Shown here one piece after another: positions 1 through 7,060 of a DNA stretch of 10,929 bases (positions are counted from its first letter, which is position 1; each line of letters opens with the position of its first letter). The stretch is from an uncultured Oscillibacter sp. (GTDB lineage: Bacteria; Bacillota; Clostridia; Oscillospirales; Oscillospiraceae): contig CALAAN010000225.1 in the NCBI GenBank assembly GCA_937884915.1, positions 1 to 10,929 of the forward strand. The letters are read 5' to 3'. Under the pieces are notes generated by a model. That model had not been told where the DNA came from. It saw only the letters and a program-made list of their open reading frames with translations, and ran no database searches. A program made the translations under genes and the position numbers.

Positions 1-328
1 GAAAAAGTCCCTTTTCCCGACGGCAAACCTCATCCCCGACGAGCACATCATCGCCTTGAAGCGCGGCGTGTACGCCACGCGCGCGCATCTGCCAAACGGC
101 GAGACGCGCGTGGGCGTGACGAACGTCGGCGTGCGGCCGACGGTGAGCGACAAGAACACCGTGACGATCGAGACGTATCTTGTCGGCTTCGACGGCGACC
201 TGTACGGGCAGAAATTACAGCTCGACTTTTTCGACTACCTGCGCGAGGAGAAGAAATTCTCCTCCACGCAGGAGCTGCACGACATGATCGCAAAAAACGC
301 CCGCGAGGCGGAGATGATCGTCAAATAA
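1..328 (+). CDS. ribF: Bifunctional riboflavin kinase/FAD synthetase, C-terminal part (5' end outside window)
   Basis: This is the riboflavin kinase half of RibF, which phosphorylates riboflavin to FMN; the N-terminal half, outside the window, adenylates FMN to FAD. It is a soluble cytoplasmic enzyme. The open frame runs from base 2 and is open at the window edge. It begins with a FPTANL motif, the family's substrate/nucleotide-binding PTAN signature. GVYATR, GVTNVGVRPTV, TIETYL, FDGDLYGQ and FDYLREEKKF follow in the order typical of RibF. The TTG at 56 lies inside the domain and is not a start. The gene ends in TAA and is followed 18 bases later by a strong terminator, so it closes an upstream operon (in many Bacillota this contains truB; not visible here). 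The family assignment is secure; the N-terminal domain is inferred from the family. Confidence 0.95.
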   Translation, partial: KKSLFPTANLIPDEHIIALKRGVYATRAHLPNGETRVGVTNVGVRPTVSDKNTVTIETYLVGFDGDLYGQKLQLDFFDYLREEKKFSSTQELHDMIAKNAREAEMIVK

Positions 329-346
329 GCAGCGAAGTGAACGAGA

Positions 347-382
347 GAACCGGCAGTTTTCAAAACTGCCGGTTCTTTTTTT
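347..382 (+). terminator. Rho-independent terminator after ribF
   Basis: A perfect hairpin has arms at 347-360 and 362-375, and its GC-rich base (GAACCGGC) is followed by seven T residues at 376-382. It begins 18 bases after the ribF stop and separates ribF from spoIIE. Confidence 0.93.
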
Positions 383-395
383 GCGCCTTTATTTC

Positions 396-428
396 CCGAC
401 AGGCTTTTTCTCCCTGTTCGTTTACAAT
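396..428 (+). promoter_or_regulatory. Possible sigma-A promoter with 21-bp spacer, upstream of spoIIE
   Basis: CCGACA (396-401, 4 of 6 matches to TTGACA) and TACAAT (423-428, 5 of 6 matches to TATAAT) are separated by 21 bp. From established knowledge, the Spo0A-activated spoIIE promoter of Bacillus subtilis is a sigma-A promoter with a 21-bp spacer. The CGACA core at 397-401 also resembles the core of a Spo0A box read on the opposite strand (TTCGACA), but the flanks match poorly. The position, 26 bases before the Shine-Dalgarno of spoIIE, fits. Spo0A control is inference. Confidence 0.4.
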
Positions 429-469
429 AATCCCCACACGATGAATTGACGCACAGGGAGGGACAGGCT

Positions 470-2503
470 GTGAGGGTGATCGAGCTGCTCAAAAGCAAGG
501 AATGGTCCGGAAAGGTCATCGACTGCGTGCTGCGCTTTGCGCTGTCGTTCGCGCTTGCGGGCGCGCAGGTGTTCGGCGGCTACGCGCCGCTCGCACTCGG
601 CATGATCGGCGCATCGGGCGCGGGATTGCGGGGGGTGAGCGCGCTCGTCGGCGCGTCGGCGGGAGCGATACTGTTTCTGCCGTTTTCGCACGCGCTGCGG
701 ACCTTTGCCGCGGGCGTTCTGATCTTTACGGCGAACAACGCGTTTTTCGATTTGAAGATCTACAAAAAGCGCGCGTTTCTGCCGCTGCTGTGCGCGGGAA
801 TGATGTTCTCCGTCGAGTTCGTCTACGTCCTGCGCGACGGCGTGGGCGAGGCGGCGAACTGCCTGATGGCGCTGCTGCTGTGCGCGCTCGGCGCGATGAG
901 CGGCCGTGCGCTCTTGTCGACGGGCGACAAGGAAAAGGCGGACCACCCCTACGCGCCGCTTTTCATCCTGCTCGGCGTGCTGATGGCCGCGTCCTCGTTC
1001 GAAACGGCGGACGGCTTTGCGCCGGGGCGCATCCTCTCGATGCTGGCGGTGCTGCTCTTCGCGTTCGAGCGCGGCAGCGCGTTTGCCATTCCGGCGGCGC
1101 TGTGCATCGGGCTGGGGATGGACCTTGGCGCGGGGGGCGGCAGCTTTGTCCACGCGGCGTCGTACGCGTTTTCCGCGGTGCTGGTGAATGTCACGGCGCG
1201 GGGCAACCGCGTGGTCTCGGCGCTGTGGTTCGCGCTGAGCATCCTGTGCTTTGCCCTGCCGATGAACGCGCACGCAGGGCTCGTGCTGCTCTACGAGGGA
1301 CTGGCGGCGACGCTGCTATTCCTGCTGATCCCGTCGCGGTTCCTGCGCGGCAAGCGCCTTTGCAGCGACGAGGCCGCACAGGAGGACGCCGCCGTGCGCA
1401 GAAAGATTGCGGCCTCCGCCGCGGCACTGCGCGAGCTATATGACAGCATCGCCCGTCCGCGCACGCTGACGGAGGAAAATCCCGCCGCCATCTTCGACCG
1501 CGCGGCGGAAAAGGTCTGCCGCGGCTGCGCGCTGTGCGACTACTGCTGGGAAAAGGAGTATCAGCGAACCTACACCGCGCTCAACGACGCGACGGCGGCG
1601 CTGCTGCGCCGCGGGCAGGGCAGAGGCGAGGACTTCCCCTCGTACTTTTCCGAGCGATGCATCCATTTTTCGTCATTTCTCTCCGCCGTGAACGGCGAGC
1701 TGCGCGCGTATCTTCTGCGGCGGCAGTACCGGCGGCTGCTGGAGGATGACCGCGCGAAGGCCGCGTCGCAGTACGCCCAGCTCTCAGAGCTGATGCAGAG
1801 CGCGGCGGACGGCGCGCTGCGCCCCGTGTCGACGCAGCCGGTGCACTCTTATGAAATTGGCCTTTCGCTGCGCCCCAAGCGCGGGGAACGCGTGAGCGGC
1901 GACAGCGCCGTGTACTTTGAGACCGAGGACGGCACGCTCTGCCTGCTGCTCTCTGACGGCATGGGCTGCGGCGAGGCCGCGCAGCGCGAATCGTCGATGG
2001 CCGCGCGGCTGTTGGAGCGCTTTCTGCGCGCGGGCATCGACGCGCCGCCCGCGCTCAAGACGCTCAACAGCGCGCTCTCTCTTCGCGCCGAGTCGACCGA
2101 CAGCTTTACGACGGTCGATCTTCTGACGCTCTCGCTCCAGACGCTTGAGGGCGAGCTCTACAAATACGGCGCGGCGCCGAGCTACTTAAAGCGCGGCGGC
2201 ACGGTGCGCCGCGTGACCTGCTCGTGCCTGCCCGCGGGCTTGCAGGAGGGCTCGCCTCCGCCGGAGGCGACGCATATCAAGCTGTCTCCCGGATGCTTTC
2301 TCGTGATGCTCTCCGACGGCGTGGCCGACAGCTTGGACGACGAGTGGCTGCAAAACCTGCTTGCGGGCTGGGAGGGGCACGATCCCCAGCAGCTCGTCGC
2401 GGCAATTTTGGCCGACAGTCTTGAAAAGCGCGGCGGCGCGGACGACGCGGGCGTTTTAGCGCTTTACATTCCCGAGGATTCGAGCGGTGCGCAGGCGGTC
2501 TGA
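470..2503 (+). CDS. spoIIE: Stage II sporulation protein E, membrane-bound PP2C-type serine phosphatase
   Basis: SpoIIE sits in the sporulation septum and dephosphorylates the anti-anti-sigma factor SpoIIAA, which releases sigma-F in the forespore. The start chosen is GTG 470, because AGGGAGG at 454-460 lies 9 bases before it; the frame is open to TTG 446, which precedes that site. The product is about 677 residues. Residues about 20-290 are strongly hydrophobic, with multiple membrane segments. A Cys cluster (C350, C353, C356, C359 then W360) opens the central region. The C-terminal PP2C domain shows SGDS (D478), LLSDGMGCGEA (D496) and LSDGVAD (D616), and ends with DDAG (D658/D659). The 18-residue gap between D478 and D496 equals that between the metal ligands D610 and D628 of B. 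subtilis SpoIIE. The protein is roughly 150 residues shorter than the 827-residue B. subtilis protein. It probably heads a two-gene operon. Confidence 0.95.
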   Translation: MRVIELLKSKEWSGKVIDCVLRFALSFALAGAQVFGGYAPLALGMIGASGAGLRGVSALVGASAGAILFLPFSHALRTFAAGVLIFTANNAFFDLKIYKKRAFLPLLCAGMMFSVEFVYVLRDGVGEAANCLMALLLCALGAMSGRALLSTGDKEKADHPYAPLFILLGVLMAASSFETADGFAPGRILSMLAVLLFAFERGSAFAIPAALCIGLGMDLGAGGGSFVHAASYAFSAVLVNVTARGNRVVSALWFALSILCFALPMNAHAGLVLLYEGLAATLLFLLIPSRFLRGKRLCSDEAAQEDAAVRRKIAASAAALRELYDSIARPRTLTEENPAAIFDRAAEKVCRGCALCDYCWEKEYQRTYTALNDATAALLRRGQGRGEDFPSYFSERCIHFSSFLSAVNGELRAYLLRRQYRRLLEDDRAKAASQYAQLSELMQSAADGALRPVSTQPVHSYEIGLSLRPKRGERVSGDSAVYFETEDGTLCLLLSDGMGCGEAAQRESSMAARLLERFLRAGIDAPPALKTLNSALSLRAESTDSFTTVDLLTLSLQTLEGELYKYGAAPSYLKRGGTVRRVTCSCLPAGLQEGSPPPEATHIKLSPGCFLVMLSDGVADSLDDEWLQNLLAGWEGHDPQQLVAAILADSLEKRGGADDAGVLALYIPEDSSGAQAV

Positions 2504-2536
2504 GCGCAGCAAAAATTTTCGCTCTTCCCGTATAGC

Positions 2537-2552
2537 GCCCGCCGCGGCGGGC
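2537..2552 (+). repeat. 16-bp GC palindrome between spoIIE and the next gene
   Basis: GCCCGCCG is followed directly by its complement CGGCGGGC. No T-run follows, so it is not a standard terminator. It could be an RNA stem or a protein site, and no role can be assigned. Confidence 0.4.
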
Positions 2553-2598
2553 ATACTGGAGGCAGAATGTTTTTCCATCGGGAGGTGCTGCTTTCAAT

Positions 2599-2874
2599 AT
2601 GGTCAAGGGAACATCGCGGAGAGTGATCGTGGTCGACTCGCCGGATACGGAGCTTTTTGAACAGGCCATTTTCATCGTGCGCAACGACGCCATGAACCGA
2701 AACGGCGTCACGGCGCAGCGATTGGTAGACGAAGCCTGCCGCGTGGCGCGCACCTGCGGCCGCACGGCGACTTGCAGTAAGCGCAGCTTTTTCCGGCGCG
2801 GCTCGCCCGCGCTGTGGGGCTGCATCGGCGCGGGCGGCATCGCGCTGGCGTGGTTACTCAGCGTACTCATTTAG
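2599..2874 (+). CDS. Small conserved-looking protein with C-terminal membrane anchor, function unknown
   Basis: This encodes 91 residues from ATG 2599, preceded by GGGAGGTG at 2580-2587. The cytosolic N-terminal part (residues 1 to about 65) starts with VKGTSRRVIVVDSPD, then an EQAIFIVRND stretch and GVTAQRLVDEACRVA, suggesting a small alpha/beta fold. A basic segment (SKRSFFRRG) precedes one hydrophobic helix at about residues 69-91, ending at the C-terminus. That arrangement predicts a tail-anchored protein facing the cytoplasm. I have a weak memory of similar short proteins in other Clostridia, sometimes annotated without support as translation-factor-like, but I cannot name the family. 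It lies 95 bases after spoIIE with no terminator between, and a strong terminator follows. Co-transcription with spoIIE, and hence sporulation timing, is an inference from position only. Confidence 0.8.
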   Translation: MVKGTSRRVIVVDSPDTELFEQAIFIVRNDAMNRNGVTAQRLVDEACRVARTCGRTATCSKRSFFRRGSPALWGCIGAGGIALAWLLSVLI

Positions 2875-2900
2875 TCCATTGTTTTTTCTCCTCCGTTTTT

Positions 2901-2934
2901 GGGGCGCGGCGAAATGGCCGCGCCCGATTTTTTT
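2901..2934 (+). terminator. Rho-independent terminator after the spoIIE unit
   Basis: GGGCGCGGC (2902-2910) and GCCGCGCCC (2917-2925) form a perfect 9-bp stem with a 6-base loop, followed by seven T residues at 2928-2934. It ends transcription from spoIIE and the small gene. Confidence 0.92.
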
Positions 2935-2966
2935 GCGCAAAACGGCAAATCAGCGCAAATTTTTAA

Positions 2967-3001
2967 TTTACAAGCGGTTATCAATAGACTATACTATAAC
3001 C
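2967..3001 (+). promoter_or_regulatory. Sigma-A promoter for the xre-lepA unit, with possible operator
   Basis: TTTACA (2967-2972) and TATACT (2990-2995) each match the consensus in 5 of 6 positions and are spaced by 17 bp in an AT-rich island. GGTTAT (2976-2981) and ATAACC (2996-3001) form an inverted repeat that brackets the -10 box. Such a site would suit repression by the XRE protein encoded directly downstream, but self-regulation is inference. Confidence 0.75.
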
Positions 3002-3031
3002 TACCGTATTTTATTTGACGAGGTTATTGCC

Positions 3032-3712
3032 ATGAATGCTGACTTTTCCCGCACCCTTGCCCTGCTGCGGCAGGAAAAGGGGATCTCCCAGCGCAAGGCC
3101 GCGAAAGAGCTCGGCATTTCGCAGGCGCTTTTGTCCCACTATGAAAACGGCATCCGCGAGCCGGGGCTTGCGTTCGTCAAGAAGGCGTGCGACTTTTACC
3201 ACGTCTCGGCGGACTATCTGCTCGGGCGCACGCTCGATCGCGACGGCGGCATGATCGACGCCGAATCGCTCTACGATTCGAGCGATGAAAAGGGCACGCT
3301 GTGCGGCAGCATCGCTGCGACGCTGCAAAAGAAGATGCTCGTCAACACCGCCGGCGTCCTCTTCGAGCTGCTGGGCAAGACGAACGACCGCACGCTCATC
3401 ACGTCGGCGGGCAGCTACCTTGGCGGCGCTTTTTACCAGCTCTACCGCGCGCTGCACCGCGCGAGCGGCGGGAAAGAGGGGTACTTCGGCCTCGACGCGA
3501 CGGCTTATCAGTCCGGCGCGGTGGACGCGCAGATGCGCGCGGACTACATCGCCTACGCCTCATCGCTCGCGGCGCTTTCTGAAAAGGACGGCGCGTTCGC
3601 GCCGATGGAGGATGAAGCGCTCGCCGCCCTCTACCCCGGCCTCATGCAGAGCGTGACGCAGGTACTCCACAGCACCGAAGAAAAGACCAATTCCCTGCTC
3701 GGCAGGAAATAA
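3032..3712 (+). CDS. XRE-family transcriptional regulator with uncharacterised C-terminal domain
   Basis: A 226-residue cytoplasmic DNA-binding protein. ATG 3032 was chosen because GAGG at 3020-3023 lies 8 bases before it and the HTH starts at once; the open frame extends to 2879, but this crosses the terminator and promoter. Residues about 6-65 form a Cro/C1-type helix-turn-helix: LRQEKGIS, QRKAAKELGIS, QALLSHYENGIREP, then the SADYLLGRT ending common in the family. Residues about 70-226 look mainly alpha-helical, with no motif I recognise. The stop is 12 bases before lepA, so it very probably shares a transcript with lepA. Target genes are unknown; an inverted repeat in its own promoter is a candidate. 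Confidence 0.9.
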   Translation: MNADFSRTLALLRQEKGISQRKAAKELGISQALLSHYENGIREPGLAFVKKACDFYHVSADYLLGRTLDRDGGMIDAESLYDSSDEKGTLCGSIAATLQKKMLVNTAGVLFELLGKTNDRTLITSAGSYLGGAFYQLYRALHRASGGKEGYFGLDATAYQSGAVDAQMRADYIAYASSLAALSEKDGAFAPMEDEALAALYPGLMQSVTQVLHSTEEKTNSLLGRK

Positions 3713-3724
3713 GGAAGAAAAGCT

Positions 3725-5527
3725 ATGAACGAAAAGAACATCCGAAATTTCAGCATCATCGCGCACATCGACCACGGCAAGTCGACGCTGGCGGATCGAC
3801 TGCTTGAAAAGTGCCACGCCGTTTCCGCGCGCGAGATGGAAGACCAGATCCTCGACAACATGGACCTCGAGCGCGAGCGCGGCATCACGATCAAGGCCCG
3901 CGCCGTCACGTTTGACTACACCGCCGCCGACGGGCAGGTCTACACGCTCAATTTGATCGACACGCCGGGCCACGTTGACTTCAACTATGAAGTCTCGCGC
4001 TCGCTCGCGGCGTGCGAGGGCGCGCTGCTGGTCGTCGACGCCTCGCAGGGCATCGAGGCGCAGACGCTCGCGAACACGTATCTCGCGATGGAGCACGACC
4101 TTGAAATTCGCCCCGTGATCAACAAGATCGACCTGCCAGCCGCCGACCCCAAGCGCGTCAAGCAGGAGATCGAAGACATTTTAGCCATCCCCGCCGAGGA
4201 TGCGCCCGAAATTTCCGCCAAGCAGGGCATCAACATCGACGCGGTGCTCGAGGACATCGTGCAGAACCTCCCCTGCCCGCAGGGCGACCCGAACGCGCCC
4301 TTGCAGGCGCTGATCTTCGACAGCTATTACGACGCCTACCGCGGCGTCATCGTCTACATGCGCTTAAAGCAGGGCACGATCAAGCCTGGCATGGAGGTCA
4401 AGATGATGGCGACGGGCGCGACGTTCAAGGTGCTGGAGTGCGGATTGATGCGTCCGCTGGGCCTGGAGCCCGCGAAGCAGTTAGAGGCCGGTCAGGTCGG
4501 CTACTTCACCGCGAGCATCAAGGACGTGCACGAGACGCAGATCGGCGACACGGTCACGGGCGTCGAGAATCCCGCGAGCGAGCCGCTGCCGGGCTACCGC
4601 AAGGTGCGCTCGATGGTCTACTGCGGCATTTACACCGAGGACGGCAGCAAATACCCCGATCTTCGCGACGCGTTGGAAAAGCTCCAGCTCAACGACGCTT
4701 CGCTGACGTTTGAGCCGGAATCGTCCGTCGCGCTGGGCTTCGGTTTCCGCTGCGGCTTTCTCGGGATGCTGCACATGGAGGTCATTCAGGAGCGCTTGGA
4801 GCGCGAATTTGACTTAGACCTCGTCACCACGCTCCCGAGCGTCATCTACGAGGTCTACAAGACCGACGGCACGATGGTGCGCGTCGACAACCCGCACAAC
4901 TACCCCGACCCTGCGCACATCGAGCACGCCGAGGAGCCCTACGTCAAGGTGACGATCGTCACACCGCCGGACTACGTCGGCAACATCATGCCGATGTGCC
5001 AGGACCGCCGCGGCGAGTTCAAGGATATGCAGTACCTCGACACCTACCTTGTCGAGATGCATTACGAAATGCCGCTCAACGAGATCATCTACGACTTTTT
5101 CGACACGCTCAAGGCCAACACCAAGGGCTACGCCTCGCTCGACTACGAGCTCTCCGGCTACCGCCCGAGCGAGCTCGTCAAGGTCGACATTCTGCTCAAC
5201 GGCGACCAGGTGGACGCATTGTCGTTCATCGCGCACCGCGACAAGGCCTACGCCCGCGCGAGAAAGCTATGCGAAAAGCTCAAGGACAATATTCCCCGCC
5301 AGCTCTTTGAAATTCCCATTCAGGCGGCCATCGGCGGGCGCATCATCGCGCGCGAGACCGTCAAGGCCATGCGCAAGGACGTTTTGGCCAAGTGCTACGG
5401 CGGCGATATCAGCCGAAAGAAGAAACTACTCGAAAAGCAGAAGGAGGGCAAAAAGAAAATGCGCTCGCTTGGCACTGTGCAGGTGCCGACAGAGGCGTTC
5501 CTCGCTGTCCTCAAGCTGGATGAATAA
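3725..5527 (+). CDS. lepA: Elongation factor 4 (LepA), ribosome-associated GTPase
   Basis: LepA is a translational GTPase related to EF-G that acts on the ribosome, with reported roles in back-translocation and 30S maturation. The 600-residue length is normal for the family. The G domain shows G1 AHIDHGKST (residues 13-21), the switch I motif RGITIKA (52-58), G3 DTPGHVDF (79-86), G4 NKID (133-136) and G5 SAK (164-166). EF-G-like domains follow, including GFRCGFLGMLHMEV, and the LepA-specific C-terminal domain ends with SRKKKLLEKQKEGKKKM. The start ATG 3725 has AAGGAAG 5-12 bases upstream. The gene lies between the XRE regulator and the ureohydrolase gene. In many Clostridia lepA is followed by hemW and heat-shock genes; that is not the case here. 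Confidence 0.98.
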   Translation: MNEKNIRNFSIIAHIDHGKSTLADRLLEKCHAVSAREMEDQILDNMDLERERGITIKARAVTFDYTAADGQVYTLNLIDTPGHVDFNYEVSRSLAACEGALLVVDASQGIEAQTLANTYLAMEHDLEIRPVINKIDLPAADPKRVKQEIEDILAIPAEDAPEISAKQGINIDAVLEDIVQNLPCPQGDPNAPLQALIFDSYYDAYRGVIVYMRLKQGTIKPGMEVKMMATGATFKVLECGLMRPLGLEPAKQLEAGQVGYFTASIKDVHETQIGDTVTGVENPASEPLPGYRKVRSMVYCGIYTEDGSKYPDLRDALEKLQLNDASLTFEPESSVALGFGFRCGFLGMLHMEVIQERLEREFDLDLVTTLPSVIYEVYKTDGTMVRVDNPHNYPDPAHIEHAEEPYVKVTIVTPPDYVGNIMPMCQDRRGEFKDMQYLDTYLVEMHYEMPLNEIIYDFFDTLKANTKGYASLDYELSGYRPSELVKVDILLNGDQVDALSFIAHRDKAYARARKLCEKLKDNIPRQLFEIPIQAAIGGRIIARETVKAMRKDVLAKCYGGDISRKKKLLEKQKEGKKKMRSLGTVQVPTEAFLAVLKLDE

Positions 5528-5569
5528 GGAAACCACGACCAGAAAGACAGTAAAGGAGTGCGATCAGAT

Positions 5570-6577
5570 ATGCTTTTGGATCATTATGTCAGCGCCATGG
5601 ACAGCTGGAAGGGAAGAATCGACAGCGAGACCGATTACGACGCGTTTCGCTGGCACCAGTGGGTGCAGCCCATCGATTTGAACGACGGCGGCGAGGCGTT
5701 TACCGGCAAGCTCGGCTTTGCCTTCATCGGTTTTTGCAGCGACAAGGGCGTCGCGCGCAACAAGGGCCGCACGGGCACGGCGCTCGCGCCGGACTTTGTG
5801 CGCGGCCAGATGTCAGGCCTTCCCTGCACATTCTCGCAGGAGGTCAAGCTCTACGACGCGGGCGATATCATCTGCGATGAAATTTCGCTTGAAGAGGGCC
5901 AGCGCGAGCTGGGCTGCGCCGTGGAGGAAATTCTGCGCCGCAAGCTCTTCCCCATCGTGCTCGGCGGCGGCCACGAGACGACGTTCGGCCACTTCCAGGG
6001 CCAGCACAATTTCTTAAAGGACAAGGGCAAGACGCCGGAGCTTGGCATCGTCAACTTTGACGCGCACTTCGATCTGCGCCCGTACGACATGGGCAACTCG
6101 TCGGGCACGATGTTCCGCCAGATGGCGGACGTCTGCAAGGCCGAGGGCACGCCGTACCACTACTTCCCCATCGGCATCCAGCAGCACAGCAACACCGTGA
6201 GCCTGTTCAAAAAGGCCGAGGAGCTCGGCGTCGACTATGTGCTCGCCAAGGACTTACAGGCCTCGAACTTAGAGTCCATCCTTGAGCGCATGGACCAGTT
6301 CCTCTATCAGTGCGACGATACGTACATCACCGTCTGCTCGGACGTCTTCTCGTCCGCGTTTGCCCCGGGTGTCAGCGCGCCGCAGTCGCTCGGCCTTGAC
6401 CCCGAGATCGTGCTGCCGCTCATTAAGCACGTGCTGCGCACGCGCAAGGTCCGCGGGTTCGACATCTGCGAGATCTCGCCGCGGTTCGACCAGGATAATA
6501 CGACCGCCAACCTCGGCGCGGTGATTATTTTTGCGGTGGTCAATACGCTGTGCAGGCTCAATGGCTTGAGCATCTGA
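5570..6577 (+). CDS. Formimidoylglutamase-like ureohydrolase (arginase/agmatinase/HutG superfamily)
   Basis: This predicted 335-residue, soluble, metal-dependent hydrolase acts on a guanidino or formimidoyl group. HutG-type activity (N-formimidoylglutamate to glutamate plus formamide, histidine breakdown) is the best guess. ATG 5570 follows AAAGGAG at 5552-5558; the in-frame GTG 5558 overlaps that site and is not the start. Metal motifs are GGGHE (H135), NFDAHFD (D164, H166, D168) and SDVFSSAFAPGVSAPQSLGL (D258). The APGVSAP segment is typical of HutG rather than arginase. In the usual SxDxD signature the first Asp is Cys256 here, a possible change of metal site. The gene follows lepA by 42 bases without a terminator. 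No other hut genes are in the window, so the substrate is uncertain; agmatinase or guanidinobutyrase is possible. Confidence 0.82.
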   Translation: MLLDHYVSAMDSWKGRIDSETDYDAFRWHQWVQPIDLNDGGEAFTGKLGFAFIGFCSDKGVARNKGRTGTALAPDFVRGQMSGLPCTFSQEVKLYDAGDIICDEISLEEGQRELGCAVEEILRRKLFPIVLGGGHETTFGHFQGQHNFLKDKGKTPELGIVNFDAHFDLRPYDMGNSSGTMFRQMADVCKAEGTPYHYFPIGIQQHSNTVSLFKKAEELGVDYVLAKDLQASNLESILERMDQFLYQCDDTYITVCSDVFSSAFAPGVSAPQSLGLDPEIVLPLIKHVLRTRKVRGFDICEISPRFDQDNTTANLGAVIIFAVVNTLCRLNGLSI

Positions 6578-6633
6578 ATATTTCAGCGCGTCAGCGCTGC
6601 TCCTTATTCCCCACACCGTGTGGGGACGCGGGA

Positions 6634-6726
6634 AAGGGGGCCATTCTCTCACGTGAGAGAATGGCCCCCTTAGACCCCCAAGAGAACGCGAGGGGAGTGC
6701 CCCTCGACCCCCGACATTGGCAGTCT
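6634..6726 (-). repeat. Left copy of an inverted repeat element (hairpin plus tail)
   Basis: It contains a perfect 38-nt palindrome at 6634-6671 centred on ACGT (6651-6654), then CCCCAAGAGAA (6676-6686), a hairpin CGAGGGG/CCCCTCG (6689-6706) and ATTGGCAGTCT (6716-6726). Read on the minus strand, three blocks occur in the same order in the right copy at 7061-7134, which makes the two copies homologous and inverted. The left copy carries about 20 extra bases, including the CGAGGGG hairpin. Confidence 0.75.
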
Positions 6727-7060
6727 ATAGCTTAAATAACTGCACGCGCTGCGCAGTGTGGGTGCGGTGTACATGGCTTCGCCATGAATCCCTGCGAGTC
6801 GCGACCTGAGAGCAACCGCGCCTTACTATCGTGAGGCGCGAGTGACGGTAGTCTGGCGGCAGACTGCGTGCCGAATGCGGCATTGCTGGCGCTCGCCGCA
6901 TTGTGGAGACTGGCGATAGGCGGAAATTACTGTGCACTTCTACAAGATGGGCAGAGCGGCAGCGGATAATAGAAGCAAACCAAATCGTATAGCAATGCTA
7001 ACGCGGCAACGCCGCGCGCAGGCATTCCCATTCCGGAGGCAAAAGACTTGCGCAAGATCG
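6727..7060. other. Structured core between the two inverted repeat copies
   Basis: The 334 bp contain at least six stem-loops: CATGGC/GCCATG (6772-6786), CGCGCCT/AGGCGCG (6817-6840), GTCTG/CAGAC (6851-6864), AATGCGGC/GCCGCATT (6874-6902), CGCGGC/GCCGCG (7002-7016) and the palindrome CTTGCGCAAG (7047-7056). No transposase or other gene is visible. It may be a non-autonomous element or a structured RNA; which strand would be transcribed is unknown. Confidence 0.5.

Noticed and set aside
422..1273. 283-codon minus-strand frame opposite spoIIE
   Set aside because: Its Arg/Gln/His-rich composition is typical of antisense of a GC-rich gene; there is no domain, and it crosses the spoIIE promoter area.
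502..1443. 313-codon plus-strand frame inside spoIIE
   Set aside because: It is in another frame, is Arg/Ala/Gly-rich without motifs, and is fully overlapped by the well-supported SpoIIE frame.
2567..2626. Mini-ORF upstream of and overlapping the small membrane gene
   Set aside because: ATG 2567 has a GGAGG-like site only about four bases upstream, and the peptide (MFFHREVLL...) is short with no recognisable character. A leader peptide is possible, but unsupported.
2277..2870. 197-codon minus-strand frame over the end of spoIIE and the small gene
   Set aside because: No family motif and biased composition. The plus-strand small gene has a good ribosome site and a protein-like sequence.
6725..6937. 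Minus-strand frame in the repeat core (70 codons)
   Set aside because: No Shine-Dalgarno site; the Arg/Ser/His-rich peptide runs through several hairpins. It looks like a chance frame in non-coding repeat DNA.
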